The position numbers and the translations under genes were made by a program. 39,142 nt of DNA from Carboxylicivirga sp. (GTDB taxonomy: Bacteria; Bacteroidota; Bacteroidia; Bacteroidales; Marinilabiliaceae): contig JAOARW010000016.1 of NCBI GenBank assembly GCA_025210475.1, forward strand, positions 1 to 39,142, written 5' to 3'. Shown here piece after piece: positions 16,729 to 25,730 of the stretch. The stretch's first letter is position 1. The number at the start of each line of letters is the position of its first letter. Below the pieces are notes generated by a model. That model saw nothing but the letters and a program-made list of their open reading frames with translations, did not search any database and was not told the origin of the DNA.

Positions 16729-19700
16729 TTACTTAAACTCAGACGGATTTTTGCCCATTTGCTTTTTAAAGTTTTCCCGGAAATACTTTAAGTCGTTGAA
16801 GCCGATATAAAAGGCAGCTTCAGATACATTCATGCCTTCTGAAATGAGTTGAGCGCTTTTTTTAATTTTAACACTTCGCACAAAGGCATTGATGGACATG
16901 CCTGTAAGGCTTTTAATTTTCCGATACAAAGTAGTGCGGCTAAAGCCAAGTTCTGTTGCCAGTTCAAATACTGAAACCTCACTGGTCAGGTAGTGCTCCA
17001 AAATATAGTTTTCGATGTTCATTAAGAAATCGATTTCTTTGGAATGTTCCTGCTCTAATTCTGGTTCTTCAGGTGCATGATGCGTATTGTTTGAAAAGTA
17101 GTTGGATATTTTAATACGATTATCAAGTATCGTCTTCACCCGGGCTTGCAATATGCCTATTTTAAAGGGTTTGGAGATGTAATCGTCGGCACCGGCATTC
17201 AAGCCTTCAATCTCATCGGCAGTGGTGCCTTTGGCAGTTAGTAATATAATAGGGATGTGACTGGTTTTAACATCGCTTTTAAGCTCGTTGCAAAGTTCTG
17301 TGCCACTCACTTTGGGCATCATAATGTCTGAAACAATCAGGTTCGGACTGTATTTCTTAGCTAACTCAATACCGGCTTCTCCATCGGTAGCGGTTAGAAT
17401 TCGATAATCGTTTCCCAGCTTGTCGCTTAGCAATTCAAGTATCTCTTCATTATCGTCTACCAGCAACAATACTTGCTCATTTTCTTTAATCTCTATTTTT
17501 GGAGTTATACTCTCTGACGGGGCAATTTCAGTTACTTCGTCCGAATTATTAACGATTTGCTCGTTACTGAAATGCTTGTTGCCCTTTAAAAAGTGGATGG
17601 TAAATACTGAACCTTTACCTAATGAGCTATCCACATGAATGGAAGCGTGGTGCAGGTTCACTAGCGATTGTGTTAATGCCAGGCCTATACCAGTGTTGGT
17701 TGAGTCATTTTCCAGCTTAAAGTAGCGTCTGAATATTTTGTTTTGAATGTTTTTAGGAATGCCTTTCCCCGAATCCTCAACTTTTAAAATAATGTGTTCA
17801 TGGCTTTCATCAATGCTTAGAATAATCTGACCGCTTGAAGGAGTGTGCTTAAAGGCGTTGGAAAGCAGGTTGTTAAGTATCATCGAAAATTTATCAATGT
17901 CGACCCATAGGCTAACCGTATTAATGGGCACTTGAAGCTTAAGATTCACCGAGTTGTGCTTGGCCATCTCCCTAAAACCTTGTAAAAAATCGCTGAGGTA
18001 GGAATTTAATTGTAACTGACTCACAGCTAGGTTCGATACACCTGTTTCAACTTGTCTGAATTCCAGTATCTTATTCACTAGTTCAATGAGACGGTTGGAG
18101 TTATTTAAGGCCACATCAATGGGCTTTTTAATTTTTGGGTTGGTGTTTTTAAAGATGGATAATTCCTCTAAGGCCACATTGATAATGGTTAAAGGAGTGC
18201 GTAGTTCGTGTGAGATATTGGTGAAGAATTCCAGGCGTTCATTGTGGAGTTTGCCTTCCTTCATCCGAAGCTTTTGTTCGTATTTGAGACGGTTTTTTAT
18301 TTTATATTGCTGTACTCTGTATCGAAAAATGCCACCAATCACCAGCACAAGCAAGCCGAAGTAGCTGGCATAAGCAATTTTAGTTTTCCAGAATGGCGGC
18401 TTCATAAAAATCCGCAGAGTGGCTTCGTTATTATGTTGTTCCAATTTATTCGATGTTCGCACTCTAAAGGTGTATTCTCCGGGAGGCAGGTTTCGGTAAG
18501 TAACCGATTTATCTTTGCCATTAGCACTCCAGCTTTGGTCATAACCCTCTAATATATATTGGTAGGTATCATCAATGGATGAAGGGTATTTCACCGATTG
18601 AAAATCAATGGTGAAGATGGTGTGGTGATGGTTGAGGTTAATCCTGGGGTTGAATTCAATGCTTTTGTTTATAATCCCGTTTTCACCAACCATTACATCC
18701 TGATTGAGTACTTTTAAACCCGTAAAACGCACATTCGATTGCTTTTGTGTTGAGTTAAAATCCGCAGGATTAAATAAGTTCATACCTGTTATCCCACCAA
18801 AAGCGAACAAGCCCTTTTGAGTGATTATGCCTGAACCATTATGAAACTCCTCAGATAAAACGCCCCGGTTCCAATCATAGTTAATAAATTTTTCAGATGC
18901 TATGTTAAAACGGGAAATACCACTATTGGTACTTAACCAAAGGATGTTGGAATCGTTGCTTAATATCTTATGTACTTTGTTGTTGCTTAAACCATCTTTA
19001 GTTTGGTAGCTTTTAAATGATTCATCGCTGATGTTAAAGCGGCATAGTCCGGCATTGGCGGTAGCCAACCATATCGTATTATCATCTGAAGCCGTTAATG
19101 CATAAATCATTTGCGGATTGATACCTCCATTACCAGTTGAATTATACTTTTTAAGCTTCTGATTAATCAGATTCAGGCTAATAAGCCCTTCACCATAGGT
19201 GCCTATCCAAAGGGTGTTGTTGATTTGCAAAATAGCTCTTACATCCTCTTTGGCAAACTTAGGATGTTGTATAAAACGATCTTTATTCCGGTCGTAATAG
19301 CAAATGCTTCCTCGGTTTAATCCGACCCAAAGCGTGTGTGTATCATCCTCATAAATATGCCTGATGTCATTAACCGGAATGCCTTCTTTAGCCTGGTATC
19401 TTTTAAAAGATTGTGTAGCTGGTAAGTATCGATTAAGGCCGCCTTCGTAGGTGCCCAGCCAGATGGTGCCAGTATAATCTGTACAGGCGCTAATAATTGC
19501 ATTGTCAGAAATGGATGAAGGATTGTTCTCGTTGTGTTTAAAATGTTTGACAACACCACTTTTCATTGACCAAACATTAACCCCGTCGCCATCGGTGCCT
19601 AGCCAAAGATGACCTGAAGAATCTTCGGTTATACCCCAAATCTTATTGTAGGATAATGAATTGCTAACGCCAGGCTGATGTTGCAGGTGCGAAAACCTAT

Positions 19701-20817
19701 TCTTGCGATTTTCAACATAATTAAGGCCACCTCCATGGGTTCCAATCCACATATCATTATTATTGTCCTGAAAAATACTCAAGACAGTTCTGTATGAAAG
19801 ACTACCTTTTTGATAGCTGGATGTGTATTTTGAGTAAGCGGCATTGACACCATGTTTAAGAATATCAGTGCAGTTGGTGATAGATAATCCACCATCACGC
19901 GTTCCTATCCATAAGTTATTGTCATCATCAATATATAAAGCAATTACATCATTATCAGGCAGAAATTTATGGTTCTTAACAGAATAGTAATAATTCTCAA
20001 CCCGTCGGGTTTCCAGATTTAGATACGATACACCTTCTTTACTACCTATCCACACACCGCTATTGTCATCCATAGCTATGGTATTAATGTTGGCTGGAAG
20101 GTTTTTACCTTTTGTAAAGCTTCTAAAATCGTGGTTGGTCCAAGTTTTTAAATCAAAAATATCGAGTCCATGGTCCCAATAGGCGATTATTAAAAGTGAA
20201 TCATCATAAAGCTCCATATCGGCGATGCGATCTGAGGATAGGCTGGTTTTTTTGTCAAAACTGTTATACAGGTAGCTGAATTGATTATCGTTTTTCTTCT
20301 TATAGCTGATGCCAGAATAGTAGGAGCTAATATAGATATCTCCTTCTTTTGTTTCAACAATATCGGTTGGCGACTGGTCAATTAAGCCGCCATTGTTGTT
20401 CGATTCTATACGTCGTATTTTCTGCTGTTTTAAGTCGAAGTAATCTAAACCATGAGCCGTCATGATGTAAATGTCTCCAAATTTGTCCAAAAACAGGTTC
20501 TGAACATTATTGTCGGATAATGAATGCGGATCGTTTGGTAGCGATTTAAAAATCTTAAACTTTTCACCATCGTAGCGACATAAGCCATCATTGGTTCCAA
20601 TCCATATGAAATCTAAAGAATCTTGCAGAATGGTATTGATTGCGCTGCCAGGCAAGCCATCTTTCATTCGCAGATTCCTAAAATATAAACTGTCTGTTGT
20701 TAATTGAGCCGATAATAATTGAGCAATTATCAGCAAGAGTAATAGAAGTTGATGTCGCACTAAATTTTTTATTTCAAAAGTATATAAAATGATAATACAA
20801 GCTTTGCACATTGTCAA
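16729..20817 (-). CDS. Hybrid two-component system sensor/regulator (HTCS) of the polysaccharide locus
   Basis: 1362 residues. A GTG at 20758-20760 would give MRHQLLLLLLIIAQLLSAQ, a cleaner signal peptide, so the true start may be 19 codons inside. The order is as follows: periplasmic double propeller of Reg_prop repeats (about 45-680; many IWIGT.DGGL and LWLGT.GDG units), Y_Y_Y domain (about 735-800), one membrane helix (about 814-831), HisKA with HELRTPL (His870), HATPase (LNNLLSNAFKHT, DSGKGIP), receiver domain (VSDIMMP, Asp1164) and a C-terminal AraC-type helix-turn-helix ending KNPSEFK. All catalytic residues are intact. It should bind an oligosaccharide in the periplasm and activate the divergent susC operon, whose promoter lies 205 bases away. 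Confidence 0.95.
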   Translation of the reverse strand: MTMCKACIIILYTFEIKNLVRHQLLLLLLIIAQLLSAQLTTDSLYFRNLRMKDGLPGSAINTILQDSLDFIWIGTNDGLCRYDGEKFKIFKSLPNDPHSLSDNNVQNLFLDKFGDIYIMTAHGLDYFDLKQQKIRRIESNNNGGLIDQSPTDIVETKEGDIYISSYYSGISYKKKNDNQFSYLYNSFDKKTSLSSDRIADMELYDDSLLIIAYWDHGLDIFDLKTWTNHDFRSFTKGKNLPANINTIAMDDNSGVWIGSKEGVSYLNLETRRVENYYYSVKNHKFLPDNDVIALYIDDDNNLWIGTRDGGLSITNCTDILKHGVNAAYSKYTSSYQKGSLSYRTVLSIFQDNNNDMWIGTHGGGLNYVENRKNRFSHLQHQPGVSNSLSYNKIWGITEDSSGHLWLGTDGDGVNVWSMKSGVVKHFKHNENNPSSISDNAIISACTDYTGTIWLGTYEGGLNRYLPATQSFKRYQAKEGIPVNDIRHIYEDDTHTLWVGLNRGSICYYDRNKDRFIQHPKFAKEDVRAILQINNTLWIGTYGEGLISLNLINQKLKKYNSTGNGGINPQMIYALTASDDNTIWLATANAGLCRFNISDESFKSYQTKDGLSNNKVHKILSNDSNILWLSTNSGISRFNIASEKFINYDWNRGVLSEEFHNGSGIITQKGLFAFGGITGMNLFNPADFNSTQKQSNVRFTGLKVLNQDVMVGENGIINKSIEFNPRINLNHHHTIFTIDFQSVKYPSSIDDTYQYILEGYDQSWSANGKDKSVTYRNLPPGEYTFRVRTSNKLEQHNNEATLRIFMKPPFWKTKIAYASYFGLLVLVIGGIFRYRVQQYKIKNRLKYEQKLRMKEGKLHNERLEFFTNISHELRTPLTIINVALEELSIFKNTNPKIKKPIDVALNNSNRLIELVNKILEFRQVETGVSNLAVSQLQLNSYLSDFLQGFREMAKHNSVNLKLQVPINTVSLWVDIDKFSMILNNLLSNAFKHTPSSGQIILSIDESHEHIILKVEDSGKGIPKNIQNKIFRRYFKLENDSTNTGIGLALTQSLVNLHHASIHVDSSLGKGSVFTIHFLKGNKHFSNEQIVNNSDEVTEIAPSESITPKIEIKENEQVLLLVDDNEEILELLSDKLGNDYRILTATDGEAGIELAKKYSPNLIVSDIMMPKVSGTELCNELKSDVKTSHIPIILLTAKGTTADEIEGLNAGADDYISKPFKIGILQARVKTILDNRIKISNYFSNNTHHAPEEPELEQEHSKEIDFLMNIENYILEHYLTSEVSVFELATELGFSRTTLYRKIKSLTGMSINAFVRSVKIKKSAQLISEGMNVSEAAFYIGFNDLKYFRENFKKQMGKNPSEFK

Positions 20818-20858
20818 TGAGGGGTGATGGGTTGATTAGTCAATACCGGGGTGAAACT

Positions 20859-20880
20859 GTTCAAAAGTGCCCATTTGAAC
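20859..20880. promoter_or_regulatory. Candidate operator: inverted repeat in the divergent regulator/susC region
   Basis: GTTCAAA (20859-20865) and TTTGAAC (20874-20880) are perfect inverted repeats with an 8-base spacer. They lie about 45 bases upstream of the susC -33 box. A third half-like CTTGAAC follows at 20885-20891. Placement fits binding of the AraC-type domain of the HTCS, but this is inference. Confidence 0.4.
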
Positions 20881-20923
20881 TTCGCTTGAACAATCAGGCT
20901 TTATTAATGGACAATTTGCCTAT

Positions 20924-20953
20924 TTTGCGTCGCGTTGAGATTCGATAGGTTTG
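20924..20953 (+). promoter_or_regulatory. Promoter of the susC operon (-33 TTTG, -7 TAGGTTTG)
   Basis: TTTG at 20924-20927 and TAGGTTTG at 20946-20953 match both halves of the Bacteroidota sigma-ABfr consensus, with an 18-base spacer. Transcription would begin near 20960, giving a leader of about 60 bases before the ATG at 21023. Confidence 0.65.
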
Positions 20954-21022
20954 TCATTGTTAATTGGCAAGGCAAACAAGATTGAAAAACAATTTTAATT
21001 CATTTAAAAATTCAAGCGGACT

Positions 21023-24000
21023 ATGAAAAATATATCCAGACACATACATGTGTTCTTGGTGGTGGCACTGCTTAATGTGTTAGGTCTTCCGTCGTTATTT
21101 GCACAGGAAACCATCAGCATATCAGGTAGTGTAAAATCCGGTGATGAAATGCTACCTGGGGTTTCTATTGTAATAGAAGGCACAACATCCGGTACCATCA
21201 CAAATATCGACGGAGAATATACCTTAACTGCGAAGTCAGATGATGTTTTGATCTTTAGTTTTATTGGTTATACCACAATAAAAGAACCCATAAACGGACG
21301 AACATCAATTAATATTGAACTTATAGAGGAACTTACACAACTAGGCGAAGTTGTAGCGATTGGATATGGTTCTGTTAAAAAGAAGGATTTAACAAGTGCT
21401 ATATCAACTGTTAAGGGTGAAGAGCTGGCTAAACGAAACGTAGCCAATGTTTCGCAGGCCTTGCAAGGACAATTGGCCGGGGTGCAGGTGTCGTCTAATG
21501 GCGGTACACCGGGTAGCGAGGCTTCTATTTTAATTCGAGGTATTTCAACAATCAACAGTAATAATCCTTTGTATGTGGTTGATGATGTACCTATGGATGA
21601 TATCAGCTGGGTAAACCCAAAGGATATTGAAAATGTGCAAGTATTGAAAGATGCTTCTGCCAGTGCTATTTTTGGTTCTCGTGCATCCAATGGGGTGATT
21701 ATTATTGAAACCAAGAAAGCGAGGGCCGGACGTACCAACATTTCTATCGATGCAAGCTATAGTATACAAGATGCGGCCAAGAAACCTGATATGGCCAATG
21801 CAACTGAATATGCTAAGATAGTCAACAGAGCATCTATTAATGGAGGTGGCGGACCTCAATTTCCGGATCCGGAAGCTTTTGGCAAAGGAACTGACTGGTG
21901 GGATGAAGTGACTCATTTAGCTCCTATCCAAAATTATTCCTTAAGTATGAATAAGGGAACGGAAGATATGAAGATTTCATCAGGCTTTTCCTACTTTAAT
22001 CAGGATGGTTTGGTGAAAGGTGGCGGTTATGAGCGGCTGACTTTAAAACTGAATACCGAATATAAGTTGGCCGAATGGTTAACTGTTGGACAAAACCTAA
22101 GCATTAGTAAGGACAAAACGGAAAATGGTCCTGGTTTAGTGTGGGATGTACAACGTGTTGAACCAAATATTCCGGTTTATTTACCGGCTTATGAGCAAGA
22201 GGGGAAAAACAAATACAGTATTTTTCATCCAACCACGTATACTGATGTAAGTAATCCAATGGGGCAACTGGCGCGTACCGATGATGAGACAGATTATTTG
22301 AGAACTGTTGGTAATGTATACGCCAATCTCGATTTTGGCAAAGGTTTCACGGCAGAAACCAAGTTTGCGTTCTACCTAAGTCAATACGAGAAAAATGCCT
22401 TTGGTCCGACTTATTTTATCGAATCAACCGACCAGAACAAAGAGAATTGGGTGACACGGGAGCATAATAATCGAACAGATTATACCTGGAATAACCTGAT
22501 TCACTATAAAAAGCAGCTTAATCAGCATAGAATTAACCTAACCGCAGGTATGACTATGGAGAGTTATGAGCACCGTAAGTTATATGGTGAAGGTAATGAG
22601 ACTCCTAATAATCATTCTGATTTAAGGTATATCGATGCATCCAATGATGATAAACGATCAGCTTCGGGTACCAATGAAAAAAATACACGCCAATCATTCC
22701 TGGCACGTGCCAACTATTCCTTGTCCGATAAATATTTATTAACCGCTTCATTTAGAGCTGATGCTTCTTCAAAGTTTTTGAAGGAAAATCGTTGGGGATT
22801 CTTTCCGGCTGTGTCTGGTGCCTGGAATATTGCAGAAGAAGGCTTTATGGATAACGTATCGTGGTTAAGTCAGGCCAAATTGCGTGCCGGCTGGGGGCAG
22901 GTTGGTAACGACAATATTGATGATAGCGCTTTTACAACTACCTTAAACCGTACAATTTATGTGTTAGGCGATGGACGTGAAATCAACCTTGGACAGGCGC
23001 CATCTACCGTCGGTAATCCAAATGTAAAATGGGAAACTGTTGAAGATTTAAATATTGGTGCCGACTTAGGTTTTTGGAATCAACGATTGAGTGCTTCAGT
23101 TGACTATTTCGAGCGTCGTTCAAAGGATATGCTTTTGGCAACTTCTATCCCGTATTATTTAGGTTCGGCATGGAGTACGCCTTATACTAATATTGGTACC
23201 CTTGAAACGAAGGGTGTTGAGGTGGTTTTAACCTATCGAAAAAAGTTTGCGTCAGGTTTTAAAATGACACATTCGTTAAACGTATCACATGCTTCCAGTA
23301 AAGTAACCAAGCTAGTTGGAGGTGAAGCTATTTGGAGTGCTAACCATCAACGATTGGAAAATATGACACGCACAGTAAAAGGTGGTGTAGCTGGTGAGTT
23401 TTACGGTTGGGTAACCGATGGTATTTTTCAAAATGAGAGTGAGGTTATTAATTATACCGATGAGTTTGGAACCCAGATCCAGCCATTGGCCAAACCTGGT
23501 GATATGCGTTTTAAAGACATCAATGGTGATGGTAAAATTGATGGTGATGACCGCGCTGTTATTGGCAACCCGGAACCAGACTTTACTTTTGGCGTTAATC
23601 TTAATTTCGAGTACAAGAATTTTGATTTAGGTATTTTGTTCACTGGTTCTTATGGAAATGACGTACTTAATGCCATTGCGCCATATGCATCAACAGGTAG
23701 CGAACGTTATAATTCTTTTGCCGGCTTATTGGATAAAGCCTGGCACAGCGAAGGTAGTACCAATTCGCAACCACGTTTAACTACTCAAGATGATAATGGT
23801 AACTTCAGATACTCTGATTACTATATAGAAGATGGCTCATATTTGCGAATGAAATCCTTACAATTGGGCTATAATATCCCTGCAAAATGGTTAGAGCGCG
23901 CACAAATTAGCAATGCCCGTGTATTTGTTGGAGCTGAAAATTTGTTTACACTGACAAAATTCGATGGTCTGGATGTTGATTTGGGAGGTTCTGCACTAGA

Positions 24001-24070
24001 GAGAGGCATCGACTGGGGACAATATCCACTTCCACGTATATTTATGGTAGGTGCAAACATTTCATTCTAA
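21023..24070 (+). CDS. susC-like: SusC-like TonB-dependent outer membrane transporter
   Basis: 1015 residues, normal for the family. The signal peptide ends at SLFAQ (28). A CarboxypepD_reg-like domain follows (about 31-108: SGSVKSGDEMLPGVSIVIEG, then GEYTLTAKSDDVLIFSFIGY). The TonB-box/plug region comes next: VVAIGYGSVKKKDLTSAIS, NVSQALQGQLAGVQVSSNGG, ILIRGISTINSNNPLYVVDD, LKDASASAIFGSRASNGVI. The rest is the 22-strand barrel, ending in a typical final strand PRIFMVGANISF. It imports oligosaccharides across the outer membrane with TonB energy, capped by the SusD lipoprotein encoded 19 bases downstream. Expression should depend on the divergent HTCS. Substrate is inferred from the linked enzymes only. 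Confidence 0.95.
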   Translation: MKNISRHIHVFLVVALLNVLGLPSLFAQETISISGSVKSGDEMLPGVSIVIEGTTSGTITNIDGEYTLTAKSDDVLIFSFIGYTTIKEPINGRTSINIELIEELTQLGEVVAIGYGSVKKKDLTSAISTVKGEELAKRNVANVSQALQGQLAGVQVSSNGGTPGSEASILIRGISTINSNNPLYVVDDVPMDDISWVNPKDIENVQVLKDASASAIFGSRASNGVIIIETKKARAGRTNISIDASYSIQDAAKKPDMANATEYAKIVNRASINGGGGPQFPDPEAFGKGTDWWDEVTHLAPIQNYSLSMNKGTEDMKISSGFSYFNQDGLVKGGGYERLTLKLNTEYKLAEWLTVGQNLSISKDKTENGPGLVWDVQRVEPNIPVYLPAYEQEGKNKYSIFHPTTYTDVSNPMGQLARTDDETDYLRTVGNVYANLDFGKGFTAETKFAFYLSQYEKNAFGPTYFIESTDQNKENWVTREHNNRTDYTWNNLIHYKKQLNQHRINLTAGMTMESYEHRKLYGEGNETPNNHSDLRYIDASNDDKRSASGTNEKNTRQSFLARANYSLSDKYLLTASFRADASSKFLKENRWGFFPAVSGAWNIAEEGFMDNVSWLSQAKLRAGWGQVGNDNIDDSAFTTTLNRTIYVLGDGREINLGQAPSTVGNPNVKWETVEDLNIGADLGFWNQRLSASVDYFERRSKDMLLATSIPYYLGSAWSTPYTNIGTLETKGVEVVLTYRKKFASGFKMTHSLNVSHASSKVTKLVGGEAIWSANHQRLENMTRTVKGGVAGEFYGWVTDGIFQNESEVINYTDEFGTQIQPLAKPGDMRFKDINGDGKIDGDDRAVIGNPEPDFTFGVNLNFEYKNFDLGILFTGSYGNDVLNAIAPYASTGSERYNSFAGLLDKAWHSEGSTNSQPRLTTQDDNGNFRYSDYYIEDGSYLRMKSLQLGYNIPAKWLERAQISNARVFVGAENLFTLTKFDGLDVDLGGSALERGIDWGQYPLPRIFMVGANISF

Positions 24071-24089
24071 TTTTTGAACGATTGTAATT

Positions 24090-25628
24090 ATGAAACGATA
24101 TAATCAACTATTAGTGGTTTTTATTGCATTGGCAACCAGCTTGCTGTCGTGCGATGATTTTTTAGACCAACCGGTACTTGGCAAACAGGTTCTGGATAAC
24201 TATTTTGTCAATGAAGATGAATGTCTTAAAGCATTATCAGCTTGCTATGCATCTTTAAGCCCCGAAGATTGGTGGGAGAATGATGTGTTTTACCTGGTAG
24301 GTGATATTTGTTCCGACGATGCTTTTAAAGGTAATTCTTTGGAAGGAGACCAGCGCGATTTTGGTTACCTGGCACGCTTTAATATTACGCCGCAAAACGA
24401 GTGGATTCAATATAAATGGCAATACAGCTACGAGCAAATTTACCGCACTAACCTGGTGATTAAGAATGTACCTGAAGCACCGGTGAGTGATGACTTCAAA
24501 GCCAAGGTGGTGGGTGAAGCCCGGTTTTTAAGAGCTTATGCTTATTTCGAATTGGTTAAAAACTTTGGTGGAGTACCATTACTTACAGAGCCTTTAACGG
24601 TTGATGATCCTCGTCAGGCACGTGTTGCTGCATCTTTAATCTGGGAGCAGATTGAAAAAGATTTGGATGCTGCAGCGCAGGTTTTACCAGAGCGTTCAGG
24701 ACAAGATGCAACTAACTTAGGTCGTGCCACACGTGGCGCTGCATTGGCATACTTAGTGAAGGCCTACGTGTATCAGGAAAAATGGGCCGAAGCTGAACAG
24801 TTAGCCAAAGAACAGATAATCGCCAAAGGTGAATACAATCTTAATGATCCCTTCGATAGAGTTTGGAACGTTAATAATCCCAATGGAAAAGGCTCCATTT
24901 TTGAAATCCAAACGGTGTTTAGTACTACTTTAGATGCGGGTACTGCTTTACCAGTATTTACGCGAAGTCGTGCCGATGGAGGCTGGGGGTTTTGTACGCC
25001 ATCCAGTCATTTAGATAATTTTATGGCCGGCGACCCCCGTCGTGATGCAACCATCATTAAACAAGGTGACAAAGTGGGTGATGATTACGATAGTTACGAT
25101 ACCAATCTTTCTGAAAATGAAAGCGGTCGTACCAACCGTAAGTATTACGTAGTATTGGCCGATCGTCCATCTCAATCGGAACATACGCGTACGCCTTTAA
25201 ACCACATTCTGTTTCGTTATGCCGATTTACTTTTGCTACATGCCGAAGCGGCCTGGCATAACAATAATTTTGGAGAGGCCCAAAATTCTGTTAATGCCGT
25301 GCGTAACCGGGTAGGGCTTGGTCCAATTGCATCGAGCGGAGACGATTTGTTGCTGGATATCTACAAAGAGCGACGCATGGAGCTGGCTATGGAAGGCCAT
25401 CGTTATTATGACTTAAAACGTCAGAAAGGTCTGAAATATCCAAACTCACCACGGCTAAGAGAGGTAATGGAAGATTTTGTAGATTACAACTTAAACAGTA
25501 ATACCGACTACGATAGTGGTAATTCAGCGGGAAGTCTATTCAATGAGAATGTGCACGTTCTTTTCCCGGTACCGCAAGTAGAAATAGACTTGTCAGAAGG
25601 TCTCATTACGCAAAACAGCGGGTATTAA
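24090..25628 (+). CDS. susD-like: SusD/RagB-like surface glycan-binding lipoprotein
   Basis: 512 residues. Lipobox LLSC (Cys21) is followed by DDFLDQPV, a typical SusD start. RagB/SusD features are TPR-like helices carrying GEARFLRAYAYFELVKNFGGVPL (about 142-165) and the C-terminal block HILFRYADLLLLHAEAAWH, AVRNRVGLGP, IYKERRMELAMEGHRYYDLKR. The end PVPQVEIDLSEGLITQNSGY is characteristic (PxxExxxNxxLxQNxGY-like). It forms the lid of the SusC pore and binds the target glycan at the cell surface. It is co-transcribed with susC (19-base gap). Two hairpins follow the gene, which may lower expression of the enzyme genes relative to susCD. Confidence 0.95.
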   Translation: MKRYNQLLVVFIALATSLLSCDDFLDQPVLGKQVLDNYFVNEDECLKALSACYASLSPEDWWENDVFYLVGDICSDDAFKGNSLEGDQRDFGYLARFNITPQNEWIQYKWQYSYEQIYRTNLVIKNVPEAPVSDDFKAKVVGEARFLRAYAYFELVKNFGGVPLLTEPLTVDDPRQARVAASLIWEQIEKDLDAAAQVLPERSGQDATNLGRATRGAALAYLVKAYVYQEKWAEAEQLAKEQIIAKGEYNLNDPFDRVWNVNNPNGKGSIFEIQTVFSTTLDAGTALPVFTRSRADGGWGFCTPSSHLDNFMAGDPRRDATIIKQGDKVGDDYDSYDTNLSENESGRTNRKYYVVLADRPSQSEHTRTPLNHILFRYADLLLLHAEAAWHNNNFGEAQNSVNAVRNRVGLGPIASSGDDLLLDIYKERRMELAMEGHRYYDLKRQKGLKYPNSPRLREVMEDFVDYNLNSNTDYDSGNSAGSLFNENVHVLFPVPQVEIDLSEGLITQNSGY

Positions 25629-25635
25629 ACTCATT

Positions 25636-25703
25636 TCACCGGATGATAAAAAACGCTTGTTGTCCGGTGATTAAAAAGCTATACCTGTCCATCGAAACAG
25701 GTA
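25636..25703 (+). other. Two tandem intercistronic hairpins after susD
   Basis: First hairpin: TCACCGGA (25636-25643) with TCCGGTGA (25663-25670), perfect 8 bp. Second: TACCTGT (25682-25688) with ACAGGTA (25697-25703), perfect 7 bp around an 8-base loop. Neither has a T-tract. They probably act as partial terminators or mRNA-stability elements between susCD and the enzyme genes. Confidence 0.5.
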
Positions 25704-25730
25704 ATATTAAACATCATAAAATATAACAAA

